From positions 62,001-126,000 of the forward strand of contig CAYJGF010000002.1 of NCBI GenBank assembly GCA_964369965.1: a DNA stretch of 64,000 nucleotides. The letters are read 5' to 3'. Origin of the DNA: CAYJBH01 sp964369965. Lineage in GTDB: Bacteria; Bacillota; Clostridia; Oscillospirales; Ruminococcaceae. The notes under the pieces are model-generated. The model was not told the origin of the DNA, searched no databases, and saw only the letters and a list, made by a program, of their open reading frames with translations. Shown here piece by piece: positions 34,475 through 42,707 of this stretch. A program made the translations under genes and the position numbers. How positions within the stretch are numbered: the stretch's first letter is position 1; each line of letters starts with the position of its first letter.

Positions 34475-35309
34475 GAATATACAGACCTTTATCGGGTGCG
34501 AGCGAGAATATTCCGACGCCGATATTGTCCTTTTCGGTGTGCCTTTCGATGGGACAACCTCCTTTCGTCCCGGCACGCGCTTTGGGCCGTCGGCGATACG
34601 CAGTGAGAGCTTTGGTATCGAGACCTACTCCCCCTACTGCGACAGGGATTTGTCCGACATAAATATCTTTGATGCCGGCGATCTCGACCTGCCTTTCGGC
34701 AACCCCGAGAGAATGCTTGAAATGGTGGAGGAGTTCTGCGACAAAATTTTATCGGTCGGCAAACTGCCGGTAATGCTCGGCGGTGAGCACCTTATAACGC
34801 TCGGTGCAGTCCGCGCGGTGCACAAAAAACACCCCGATTTGCAGGTCATACACCTCGACGCACACACCGACCTACGCGATGAATATATAGGGGAGGCGCT
34901 CACCCACTCCGGCGTAATTAAACAGGTTTACAACCTGCTTGGCGACGATAGAATATATCAGTTCGGCATACGCAGTGGTGAGCGGTACGAATTTGAGTTT
35001 GCAAAAGAGCATCTCATCACCCGACTTTTTGACCTCGAGGGGTTTGAGCGCGCGGTGGAAAGGATAGGGGAGCGACCGGTATATTTCACTCTCGACCTCG
35101 ATGTGCTGGACCCGTCCTGCTTTCCCGGCACCGGCACACCGGAGGCAGGCGGAGTTAGCTTTAAAGAGTTGATGGGCGCTATATTGCAGCTCGAAAAGCT
35201 CAATATAGTCGGTGTTGACATCAACGAGCTGTCCCCACACTATGACCAAAGCGGCGCGTCGACGGCGCTCGCCTGTAAGATAACACGAGAGATACTTTTA
35301 CAACTATAA
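34467..35309 (+). CDS. speB: Agmatinase
   Basis: 280 residues, ureohydrolase fold. The dimanganese motifs are present: GGEHLIT, HLDAHTDLRDEY and DLDVLDPSCFPGTGTPEAGG. It cleaves agmatine to putrescine and urea. It starts inside the 3' end of speE and ends 11 bp before the next gene. Together with the decarboxylase it gives the arginine-to-putrescine branch. Confidence 0.94.
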   Translation: MNRNIQTFIGCEREYSDADIVLFGVPFDGTTSFRPGTRFGPSAIRSESFGIETYSPYCDRDLSDINIFDAGDLDLPFGNPERMLEMVEEFCDKILSVGKLPVMLGGEHLITLGAVRAVHKKHPDLQVIHLDAHTDLRDEYIGEALTHSGVIKQVYNLLGDDRIYQFGIRSGERYEFEFAKEHLITRLFDLEGFERAVERIGERPVYFTLDLDVLDPSCFPGTGTPEAGGVSFKELMGAILQLEKLNIVGVDINELSPHYDQSGASTALACKITREILLQL

Positions 35310-35320
35310 AGGAGAACAAG

Positions 35321-36523
35321 ATGGGAAAATGCTTAATAGTCGGTTGTGGCGGTGTCGCCGGTGTGGCGATACACAAATGCTGTCAGAACAGCGAGGTTTT
35401 TGAGGAGATAATGATTGCCAGTCGCACCGTCTCCAAATGCGAGAAGATTAAAGCGGAGCTACAGGGCAAGACCAAAACGATAATCCACACCGCACAGGTG
35501 GACGCCGACAAGGTGGATGAGCTTGTTGCGCTTATTGAATCATTCAAGCCGGATGTGGTGCTCAATCTCGCACTGCCCTATCAAGATTTGAGCATAATGG
35601 ATGCCTGTCTTGCCACCAAGACCCACTATATCGACACCGCGAACTATGAGCCGCTGGACACCGCAAAGTTTGAATACAGCTGGCAGTGGGCGTATCGTGA
35701 GCGGTTTGAAAAGGCAGGGATATGCGCCCTGCTCGGCAGTGGATTCGACCCCGGTGTGACCGGTGTATTCTCGGCATACGCACTCAAACACCACTTTGAT
35801 GAGATTAACTATATCGATATACTGGACTGTAATGGCGGCGACCATGGCTACCCCTTTGCCACCAACTTCAATCCGGAAATTAACATTCGTGAGGTCGCGG
35901 CGAACGGCAGCTATTGGGAGAATGGCGAATGGGTTCACACAAAGCCGATGGAGATAAAGCGCGTCTACAACTTCAAAGAGGTGGGCGAAAAGGACATGTA
36001 CCTTTTGCACCATGAGGAGATAGAGAGCCTCGCGCTCAATATGCCGGGCATTAAACGCATCCGCTTTTTCATGACCTTTGGGCAGAGCTACCTCACCCAT
36101 CTGAAATGCCTTGAAAATGTCGGCATGACCTCCATCGAACCGATAATGTATGAGGGCAAAGAAATTGTGCCGCTCCAGTTTTTAAAGGCGCTGCTGCCGG
36201 ACCCTGCGAGCCTCGGCCCGCGCACCGTCGGCAAGACAAACATCGGCTGTATCTTTTACGGCAAAAAGGACGGCAAGGAAAAAAGCTACTATCTATATAA
36301 CATATGTGACCATCAGGAGTGCTATAAGGAGGTCGGCTCACAGGCGATATCCTACACCACCGGTGTGCCGGCGATGATTGGTGCGATGATGGTGATGACC
36401 GGCAAATGGAACAAACCGGGCGTTTATAATATTGAGGAGTTTGATCCCGACCCGTTTATGGACGAACTCAACAGATGGGGACTGCCGTGGCAGGAGGATT
36501 TCAACCCCACACCGGTGGACTGA
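35321..36523 (+). CDS. Carboxynorspermidine/carboxyspermidine dehydrogenase (saccharopine dehydrogenase family)
   Basis: 400 residues. N-terminal NAD(P)-binding site (MGKCLIVGCGGVAGVA), saccharopine dehydrogenase-like middle with GSGFDPGVTGVFSAY. It reductively condenses aspartate beta-semialdehyde with a diamine (putrescine or 1,3-diaminopropane) to a carboxylated triamine. The assignment to CASDH rather than lysine metabolism follows from nspC, which begins within its stop codon (TGATG), the standard pairing of the alternative spermidine route. AAAGGAG site before the ATG. Confidence 0.92.
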   Translation: MGKCLIVGCGGVAGVAIHKCCQNSEVFEEIMIASRTVSKCEKIKAELQGKTKTIIHTAQVDADKVDELVALIESFKPDVVLNLALPYQDLSIMDACLATKTHYIDTANYEPLDTAKFEYSWQWAYRERFEKAGICALLGSGFDPGVTGVFSAYALKHHFDEINYIDILDCNGGDHGYPFATNFNPEINIREVAANGSYWENGEWVHTKPMEIKRVYNFKEVGEKDMYLLHHEEIESLALNMPGIKRIRFFMTFGQSYLTHLKCLENVGMTSIEPIMYEGKEIVPLQFLKALLPDPASLGPRTVGKTNIGCIFYGKKDGKEKSYYLYNICDHQECYKEVGSQAISYTTGVPAMIGAMMVMTGKWNKPGVYNIEEFDPDPFMDELNRWGLPWQEDFNPTPVD

Positions 36524-37650
36524 TGCTCCGTTGGATAAACGACATAAGGACCCCTTCGTACGTGATAGACGAGGGGGCACTTGAGCGCAACTTGACGGTT
36601 TTAAAGCAGGTCGCCGAGCGCGCTGACTGCAAGATATTGCTCGCGCAAAAGGCCTTTTCTGCCTACGCCTGCTATCCTTTAATCGGGCGGTATCTCGACG
36701 GCACGACGGCGAGCGGATTATATGAAGCAAAGCTCGGTCATGAGGAGATGGGGAAGGAAAACCACGTCTTTTCGGCGGCGTACCTCGACCACGAGTTTGA
36801 CGAAATACTAAAAATATGCGACCATATCGTCTTTAACTCCTTTGCTGAGTGGGGGCGGTACCGTGAGAGGGCGATATCGTCCGGCAGGAGTTGTGGAATA
36901 CGCGTCAATCCGGAGCACTCCACCCAACAACACGGGATATACGACCCCTGCGCCGTCGGCTCACGGCTCGGGGTTATTCGCAGTGAATTTCGCCCCGAAA
37001 TGCTTGACGGCATAGACGGACTGCACTTTCACACTCTTTGTGAGCAGAACAGCGATGATTTTATCACGACTCTCGCGGCATTTGAGGAGAAGTTCGGCGA
37101 ATTTATCGGCAGGATGAAATGGATAAACTTCGGCGGTGGTCACCACATCACCCGAGAGGATTATGATATAGAGGCGCTAATCACTGCGATTATCGGCTTT
37201 AAAAATCGCTATGATGTTGAGGTCTATCTCGAACCGGGGGAGGCTATCGCGCTGAATGCCGGCTACCTTGTGACAACCGTGTTGGACGTGGTAAAAAACG
37301 GCATGAATATCTGCATACTTGATGCTTCGGCGGCGTGCCACATGCCGGACGTCATCGAGATGCCCTATCGACCGCCACTCTATGGCAGCGGTGAGACGGG
37401 TGAAAAGGCGCATGACTATCGCCTTGCAGGACCGACCTGCCTATCCGGTGATGTCATCGGGGAGTATTCCTTTGATACACCGCTCAAAAGAGGGGATCGC
37501 CTTGTCTTTGAGGACATGGCAATCTATTCTATGGTGAAAAACAACACCTTTAACGGCATGGCATTGCCCGATATATGTTTACTTAAAAAGAACGGCGAGA
37601 TTGAGGTTGTTAAGTCGTTCGGTTATGACGATTTTAAGGGGAGGTTATAG
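36523..37650 (+). CDS. nspC: Carboxynorspermidine decarboxylase
   Basis: 375 residues, alanine-racemase-type PLP barrel. The PLP lysine is in KILLAQKAFSAY near residue 42; HFHTLCEQ, NFGGGHHI, EPGEA and the Cys-containing LAGPTCLSGDV follow in the known order. It decarboxylates carboxyspermidine or carboxynorspermidine to the free triamine. ATG at 36523 shares a base with the preceding stop; a longer frame from 36475 would overlap the previous gene without a binding site. Confidence 0.95.
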   Translation: MLRWINDIRTPSYVIDEGALERNLTVLKQVAERADCKILLAQKAFSAYACYPLIGRYLDGTTASGLYEAKLGHEEMGKENHVFSAAYLDHEFDEILKICDHIVFNSFAEWGRYRERAISSGRSCGIRVNPEHSTQQHGIYDPCAVGSRLGVIRSEFRPEMLDGIDGLHFHTLCEQNSDDFITTLAAFEEKFGEFIGRMKWINFGGGHHITREDYDIEALITAIIGFKNRYDVEVYLEPGEAIALNAGYLVTTVLDVVKNGMNICILDASAACHMPDVIEMPYRPPLYGSGETGEKAHDYRLAGPTCLSGDVIGEYSFDTPLKRGDRLVFEDMAIYSMVKNNTFNGMALPDICLLKKNGEIEVVKSFGYDDFKGRL

Positions 37651-37653
37651 AGA

Positions 37654-38400
37654 ATGTTTAACGCAGAAAAAACTGCCGAGCGGCTCATCGCATGGATTGC
37701 GGACTATTTTGAGGAAAACGGGCGCGGTGCAAAGGCGGTGGTCGGCATATCAGGCGGCAAGGACAGCTCGGTGGTGGCGACTCTTTGTGTCAAAGCACTC
37801 GGGAAAGAGCGCGTAATCGGCGTTTTAATGCCACAGGGGGAGCAGTTTGATATCGACTACAGCCTTGATTTGTGCCGTCACCTCGACATTGCTCACGTCG
37901 TGATAAACATAGGTGAGGCGGCAAAAAATATCCTCTCGGCGGTGTCGGGCGGTCTCAAGGAGCTGGGATGCCGCGAGATGTCCACCATCACCACCTTTAA
38001 TACGCCGGCGCGTGTTCGCATGACGACGCTCTACGCCGTGTCCGGCACGGTGGGTGGGCGTGTCGCCAACACCTGCAACCTGTCGGAGGATTGGGTCGGC
38101 TATGCCACCAAATACGGCGATGGGGCAGGGGATTTCTCACCGCTGATGAACCTGACCGTCACCGAGGTCAAGGCGGTTGGAAGAGCACTCGGTCTGCCGG
38201 AAAAATTTGTGGAAAAAACCCCAATAGACGGGCTTTGCGGCATGTCGGACGAGGAAAACCTCGGCTTTAGTTACGCCACCCTCGACCGTTATATCCGCGA
38301 GGGCGTCTGCGACGATGCGCAAATAAAGGCGAAAATTGACCATCTGTACAGGATAAATCTGCACAAGTTGCAACCGATGGCACGATTTGAGTTGAATTAA
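37654..38400 (+). CDS. nadE: NAD synthetase, ammonia-dependent type
   Basis: 248 residues. ATP-pyrophosphatase P-loop GISGGKDSSVVA near residue 30; conserved CNLSEDWVGYATKYGD and EKTPIDGL. No N-terminal glutaminase (nitrilase) domain, so free ammonia should be the nitrogen source for turning deamido-NAD into NAD. It starts 3 bp after nspC with AGGGGAGG upstream and closes the polyamine operon; its stop overlaps the convergent clostripain gene by 4 bp. Confidence 0.93.
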   Translation: MFNAEKTAERLIAWIADYFEENGRGAKAVVGISGGKDSSVVATLCVKALGKERVIGVLMPQGEQFDIDYSLDLCRHLDIAHVVINIGEAAKNILSAVSGGLKELGCREMSTITTFNTPARVRMTTLYAVSGTVGGRVANTCNLSEDWVGYATKYGDGAGDFSPLMNLTVTEVKAVGRALGLPEKFVEKTPIDGLCGMSDEENLGFSYATLDRYIREGVCDDAQIKAKIDHLYRINLHKLQPMARFELN

Positions 38401-40469
38401 TTTAAGGTGCTGTAGATGGTGCCGTCCTCCATTATAAAGGTCGCGCTCGCAGAGTCCACCACATTGCCACTGCTGTCATGCATCTCAAAGGTATAGGTGA
38501 AGTTGCCATCGTCGAGATCGGTCTCGTAAAAAGAGGTGTTTTCATCGACGGTGATTGAGCCGACGGTTATTTCCAGTATATTTTCGAGGTTGTCCTCCAA
38601 CGTTGTCGCATAGTGGATAGGCTCGATAATGTCGCCGACCTGTAGCTGATACAGCTCCTTAGACGCGCCGCCCGACGATGAATAGGGGCGCGAGCCGAGT
38701 ATGGTCCACTCCTCATCAATAAAATCATATATGACCGACATGCTGTACTTTTCACCGTTTATCATCACCGGCACGGAGTAGGTGTTATAGTCCTCACCGA
38801 CATAGGAGAGATCGAGATAGCAAAGCGCGCCGTCGATACTGCCCCACACGCCGCGGAAGTTGTCGATAAAAATGCCGTTATCCCAGTCGATTATTATGTC
38901 GTTGTCCCGACCGAGGTCGACGATAATATTCTCATCATCACTGTAATAGTAAAGACGGAACAAAACCTCGTCCAGTATATCATATGCCTCCGGCCCGAGA
39001 TCCAACACCGCAAATCCGTCGTCGTCAAGGTAGAGCGGATGATTTTCCCACCCCATGTCAAGGACGGTGGTGAGATGTGGTATTTCCTGCTCCGACTCGT
39101 AGTCATAGCCGAGATCGGAGATATAGTCAAGACCTGTCTCGTCAAGGTCGTCCGCCACCGTGTACCGATAAAGGTAGGAAAAAGCGGGGCTTGCCGCTAT
39201 CGTTTCATACTGATAAATCTCGGAAATATAGTGGTCAAAGGAATAAAAACAGGAAAGACCGGTTGCCTCCTCCCGATATTCGCCGTTGTCCTCGTAGACG
39301 ACACATTGTTCGAGCGCATTTAAGACCGCCTCGGCAGAGTCGTATTGATCCCGTGTCTTTCGGGCGAGATGTCCGAGGTCAATCATGTTATAAAAACCGT
39401 CCGACTCCGTGTTGCCACCGTAGTTTTCCACCGTCTCGGCGGCACTGGAAAAACGGGTGTAGGAGTTTGGATTGTCCAACATGTCGGAGAAAACCTCCTT
39501 TCCGTAGTTGTCATATGCAACTATCAAATCCGGTACCTTTGAGATATTCACCGACGAGATGGTGACCTCACCGCTTATCCACAGGTTGGAGCACTCCTCG
39601 ATATAGGTCTTGCAGATGGCTATCGAGAGATCTTCCGGCGACATGCCGGGGTTGTAGGCGAGCTGTTCTAAAAAACCGGTATAATAAAGACCCTCACCCG
39701 GCGCATACTCCTGCGAGGCGACGAGGTAGTCCGACAATCCAACGAGGGAATTTGCGACGTCCACAGTAGCCATCAGGCAGGCATCAAAAGTCACTATTTG
39801 AAGGGGCGGATCCTCGCTGTTGATGGGGAAAACCTCGCTTAAAGCATAATAATACTCGTCGATGGTCAGTGCATCCTCGTCATAAACCTCGTCAAAACAA
39901 ACACCGTATACACTACCCGCACCGTGATTCCAGAAGTTGAGCATGACATTGTCGGCAGGATAATTTTGGTTTGCGAACTGCAAAAAATCGGCGAGAGTGT
40001 CCGCCTCACCCATGTTGGCGAGCGGCAACTCCTCCACCAATCGCATCCCGTCGCTGTCGTAGACAAATCGCTGGGTATAGTTCGCATCGACAAGGTTGCT
40101 ATGCCAACGCTTGGCACCGCCGGTCTGTATCACCACCGTGACATTATCCGGCAGGCTCACCGACATTATCTCTTTAAGGTCATCGCTGGCATATCCACCG
40201 TCCGACTCGAGGTCACTGCCGCACAGATAGAGGTATATTGCCCAACTCTGATCAGGGTCGAAGACGGAGTCAGGGTCGGAGTCAGGCTCGGAGTCAGGCT
40301 CGGAGTTTATAAGCGACATAATCTCACTGCTGGTGGGCACCGAAACACTCGCGAGGTCACCATCCTCCTCCATCATCACCTCATAAAGCAGGCAGGAGGT
40401 GAGCATCGAGAGCAAAAGTGCCGACAATGCAATTGTTTTTATAAACTTTGTTGTTTTCACGACTTTCAT
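38397..40469 (-). CDS. Clostripain-like (C11) cysteine protease lipoprotein
   Basis: 690 residues. Lipoprotein signal with lipobox LTSC near residue 26, then a poorly conserved linker containing repeated Asp-Ser-Glu-Pro units (40255-40310). The peptidase C11 core follows: catalytic His in NFWNHGAGS and Cys in VTFDACLMA, with GSDLESDGG ahead. Such enzymes cleave after Arg or Lys. The C-terminal 250 residues are beta-rich and may bind substrate or wall. It should sit on the outer membrane face. Start uncertain: ATG 40469, TTG 40475 and GTG 40454 are all possible, none with a clear binding site. Confidence 0.88.
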   Translation of the reverse strand: MKVVKTTKFIKTIALSALLLSMLTSCLLYEVMMEEDGDLASVSVPTSSEIMSLINSEPDSEPDSDPDSVFDPDQSWAIYLYLCGSDLESDGGYASDDLKEIMSVSLPDNVTVVIQTGGAKRWHSNLVDANYTQRFVYDSDGMRLVEELPLANMGEADTLADFLQFANQNYPADNVMLNFWNHGAGSVYGVCFDEVYDEDALTIDEYYYALSEVFPINSEDPPLQIVTFDACLMATVDVANSLVGLSDYLVASQEYAPGEGLYYTGFLEQLAYNPGMSPEDLSIAICKTYIEECSNLWISGEVTISSVNISKVPDLIVAYDNYGKEVFSDMLDNPNSYTRFSSAAETVENYGGNTESDGFYNMIDLGHLARKTRDQYDSAEAVLNALEQCVVYEDNGEYREEATGLSCFYSFDHYISEIYQYETIAASPAFSYLYRYTVADDLDETGLDYISDLGYDYESEQEIPHLTTVLDMGWENHPLYLDDDGFAVLDLGPEAYDILDEVLFRLYYYSDDENIIVDLGRDNDIIIDWDNGIFIDNFRGVWGSIDGALCYLDLSYVGEDYNTYSVPVMINGEKYSMSVIYDFIDEEWTILGSRPYSSSGGASKELYQLQVGDIIEPIHYATTLEDNLENILEITVGSITVDENTSFYETDLDDGNFTYTFEMHDSSGNVVDSASATFIMEDGTIYSTLN

Positions 40470-40520
40470 TTCCAAAAATAATATGTTATTATTATAGCAT
40501 AGATTTTATTTTTTTGCAAA

Positions 40521-40550
40521 GAAAAACTGCTGTTATACAAATAACAACAG
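40521..40550 (-). terminator. Rho-independent terminator of tRNA-Gln
   Basis: A 10-bp stem (40527-40536 with 40541-40550, one G-U), 4-nt loop, then five U on the minus strand, directly after the tRNA CCA end. Confidence 0.8.
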
Positions 40551-40551
40551 T

Positions 40552-40625
40552 TGGTTGCCGAACTAGGATTTGAACCCAGACAAACAGAGTCAGAGTCTGT
40601 CGTGCTACCATTACACAATTCGGCA
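40552..40625 (-). tRNA. tRNA-Gln (anticodon CUG)
   Basis: Folds as a complete cloverleaf on the minus strand: 7-bp acceptor stem TGCCGAA/TTCGGCA, anticodon stem ACAGA/TCTGT around loop CTCTGAC (anticodon CUG), T-loop GGGTTCAAATCC, discriminator A and an encoded CCA at 40552-40554. It has its own promoter and terminator. Confidence 0.93.
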
Positions 40626-40641
40626 GTTTTTCTACTCGATT

Positions 40642-40670
40642 ATTTTATCATATCAGATAGGATTTGTCAA
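40642..40670 (-). promoter_or_regulatory. Sigma-A promoter of tRNA-Gln
   Basis: Minus strand TTGACA (40665-40670), 17 bp, TAAAAT (40642-40647), 16 bp ahead of the tRNA 5' end. Confidence 0.8.
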
Positions 40671-40741
40671 TCGTTCAATCAACTTTTTTTATCATTTATC
40701 ATATTATACAGAAGATTGGGTTTTTATATAGGGTCATTTTT

Positions 40742-41542
40742 ATGAATGAGATTGTTTTTGCCTTTTGTTTAACACTCTTTGCCGGGCTTGCAACCGGTGT
40801 CGGCAGTTTAATAGCCTTTTTTACCGGTTCCGGCAACAGGTCGTTTTTATCGATAAGCCTCGGATTTTCCGCAGGTATTATGATCTACGTCTCCATGATT
40901 GAGATTTTTGTCAAGGCGCGCGACTCCCTCACCGTTGAGTTTGGGGATAAAATGGGTTATCTTGCAACCGTTTTAGCATTTTTCGGTGGCATGTTCTTTA
41001 TCGCAATAATAGACAAGTTAATACCGGAGGACAAGAACCCTCACGAAATAAAGTCGATGGACAGCACCGAGGGTGATAAATTAAAACAGAAAAAGCTCAT
41101 GCGCATGGGTGTATTCACCGCACTCGCCATCGCGATACATAACTTCCCAGAGGGGCTCGCGACCTTTGTGTCGGCTTTGCAGGAGCCGAGCGTTGCCGTG
41201 CCCATCGTCATAGCGATTGCCATGCACAACATTCCGGAGGGGATAGCGGTGTCGGTGCCGATATATCAGGCGACCGGCTCCAAGAAAAAAGCGTTTCTCT
41301 ACTCCTTTTTGTCCGGTCTTGCCGAGCCGGTCGGTGCACTGGTCGGCTGGCTTATCCTCATGCCTATCATGAGCGACTCGGTATTTGGAATAATCTTCGC
41401 CGGTGTCGCCGGAATAATGGTCTTTATATCTATTGATGAACTGCTCCCCACCTCGCGCGAGTACGGCAACCACCATCAATCTGTCTATGGTCTCATCGCC
41501 GGTATGGCGGTGATGGCGGCGAGCTTGTTGCTGTTCGCGTAG
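40742..41542 (+). CDS. zupT: ZIP-family metal transporter (ZupT-like)
   Basis: 266 residues, eight hydrophobic segments, a His-poor cytoplasmic loop near residues 100-130. The metal-site helices read IHNFPEGLATF and MHNIPEGIAV, the paired HNxPEG motif of ZupT. It imports zinc, iron or manganese. ATG at 40742 follows the promoter region of the tRNA gene on the other strand. Convergent with the HxlR regulator, 3 bp apart. Confidence 0.92.
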   Translation: MNEIVFAFCLTLFAGLATGVGSLIAFFTGSGNRSFLSISLGFSAGIMIYVSMIEIFVKARDSLTVEFGDKMGYLATVLAFFGGMFFIAIIDKLIPEDKNPHEIKSMDSTEGDKLKQKKLMRMGVFTALAIAIHNFPEGLATFVSALQEPSVAVPIVIAIAMHNIPEGIAVSVPIYQATGSKKKAFLYSFLSGLAEPVGALVGWLILMPIMSDSVFGIIFAGVAGIMVFISIDELLPTSREYGNHHQSVYGLIAGMAVMAASLLLFA

Positions 41543-41545
41543 TAC

Positions 41546-41872
41546 TTATTTCAACCCCCAGGCGGCGAGAGATTGAAGTGTCGGCAGTAATTCCACCGAC
41601 TTCTCGGTGATAAAATATTCAACGCGTATTGGCATCTCATTATACTGCACACGCCGCACAAGCCGGTCTTTTTCCAACTCTTTGAGGGAGGAGGCGAGCA
41701 TGGTGTTGGTTATGCCGGTGACCTTTTTCATAAGCTCACTGTATCGCACCCCCTCGCCGTTTGAGAGAACGCATATTATCGGTATTTTCCATTTGCCGCC
41801 GATGCGTTTGAGTGCGCTCTGTAGCGGACATTCCTCACGGCAGGGGCAGTGCTGTGCCTTGCACTCACTCAT
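41546..41872 (-). CDS. HxlR-family transcriptional regulator
   Basis: 108 residues, winged-helix of HxlR type (CPLQSALKRIGGKWKIPIIC, YSELMKKVTGITNTMLASSL, RRVQYNEMPIRVEY). Four cysteines cluster in the first 15 residues, ahead of or within the conserved start, which hints at redox or electrophile sensing. GAGGAGG lies before the ATG. It is divergent from the PPOX-fold gene over a 109-bp spacer, so that gene is the likely target. Confidence 0.92.
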   Translation of the reverse strand: MSECKAQHCPCREECPLQSALKRIGGKWKIPIICVLSNGEGVRYSELMKKVTGITNTMLASSLKELEKDRLVRRVQYNEMPIRVEYFITEKSVELLPTLQSLAAWGLK

Positions 41873-41905
41873 ATATTTCGTACCTCCTCATATTATTTTG
41901 CGTTA

Positions 41906-41936
41906 TTGACAATTTTTTTATTTGTGTTATTATTAT
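41906..41936 (+). promoter_or_regulatory. Promoter of the PPOX-fold gene
   Basis: TTGACA at 41906-41911 and TATTAT at 41928-41933 (16 bp) or 41931-41936. It lies in the divergent spacer with the HxlR gene, where the regulator would be expected to bind. Confidence 0.6.
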
Positions 41937-41981
41937 ACCAGCTCAGAAAAACAAAGTCAATCACAAAAAAGGAGAAATGTT

Positions 41982-42377
41982 ATGAAAAATTTAGAACAGG
42001 TTAGCAATCTATTTCGCGACAGCGAGAGTGTTAAGGTGGTAAGTTCCGTGTCGAGCGACGGTGAACTCCACTCCATAGTCGCCGGCAGTGTGATGGTGGT
42101 GGACGATGACACCATGGCGGTTGCAGAGGTGATGATGCAGACCACAAGCGCGAACCTTGAAGCAAACAATAAGGTCGCAATACTCGGTGTAAAAGGCATG
42201 GAGTCCTACTTATTGACCGGCACGGTGCAAAAACGCAGCACCGACGGTGACCTGTACAACGCCCTCGCCGAGAGATTTGCGGCAATGAAGATGCAAATCA
42301 AAGGTGTTTGGACATTCAATGTAGAAAAAATCTACAACGAAAGCGCAGGACCGGACGCAGGCAAGCAGATTTATTAA
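41982..42377 (+). CDS. Pyridoxamine 5'-phosphate oxidase-fold flavin-binding protein
   Basis: 131 residues with the split-barrel pattern of small FMN-binding PPOX proteins (SVSSDGELHSIVAGSVMVVDDDT, then NNKVAILGV and LLTGTVQ). Probably a flavin or haem/F420-type reductase of unknown substrate. AAGGAG at 41969-41974, 7 bp before the ATG. Divergent from an HxlR regulator, a common arrangement for redox-controlled reductases. A strong terminator follows. Confidence 0.8.
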   Translation: MKNLEQVSNLFRDSESVKVVSSVSSDGELHSIVAGSVMVVDDDTMAVAEVMMQTTSANLEANNKVAILGVKGMESYLLTGTVQKRSTDGDLYNALAERFAAMKMQIKGVWTFNVEKIYNESAGPDAGKQIY

Positions 42378-42386
42378 CGATAAATT

Positions 42387-42420
42387 AAGAGGTGCGACAA
42401 CATTCGTCGCACCTCTTTAA
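42387..42420 (+). terminator. Rho-independent terminator
   Basis: Perfect 12-bp stem (42387-42398 with 42406-42417), 7-nt loop, then TAA; A-rich before, so it may also work on the opposite strand. Confidence 0.75.
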
Positions 42421-42707
42421 AAGTATCAAAAAGATACACCCCAAAAAATAGTGCACAAAAACTTCGTTTGAACAAAGCACAAACTAAATTCAAAAACTAA
42501 CACAGCTTTAGAAAACGCAGTCAAACAAAATTTGTGTTTGAACAAAAACAAGTCCCGAGCAGGGACTTATTTTTGTGAGTTAAATTTTGTTTGCAACTGC
42601 GTTCTATAATGCGTAAATCCGAGCATACGCTGGGGTTCGGGGCATATTCGAACTCGTCAAGAGTTCGAGAGCCCACGACAGTTTTTGTTATTTTTTGCTG
42701 TCAAAAA
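42421..42707. repeat. Non-coding interval with a 96-nt hairpin element
   Basis: No gene seen. Bases 42510-42605 form one long imperfect hairpin: outer arms 42510-42533 and 42582-42605 pair with small bulges, inner arms ACAAAAACAAGTCCC and GGGACTTATTTTTGT pair with one wobble, loop GAGCA. Further hairpins at 42650-42668 (CGAACTC/GAGTTCG) and a GACAG...CTGTC pair at 42676-42702 next to the gdhA stop. Could be a miniature mobile element or a chain of terminators between convergent genes. Confidence 0.6.

Noticed and set aside
42210..42230. TTGACCGGCACGGTGCAA in the PPOX gene as an extra palindrome copy outside the region
   Set aside because: The right arm reads GGTG, so the core is broken; frequency of such near-misses fits chance.
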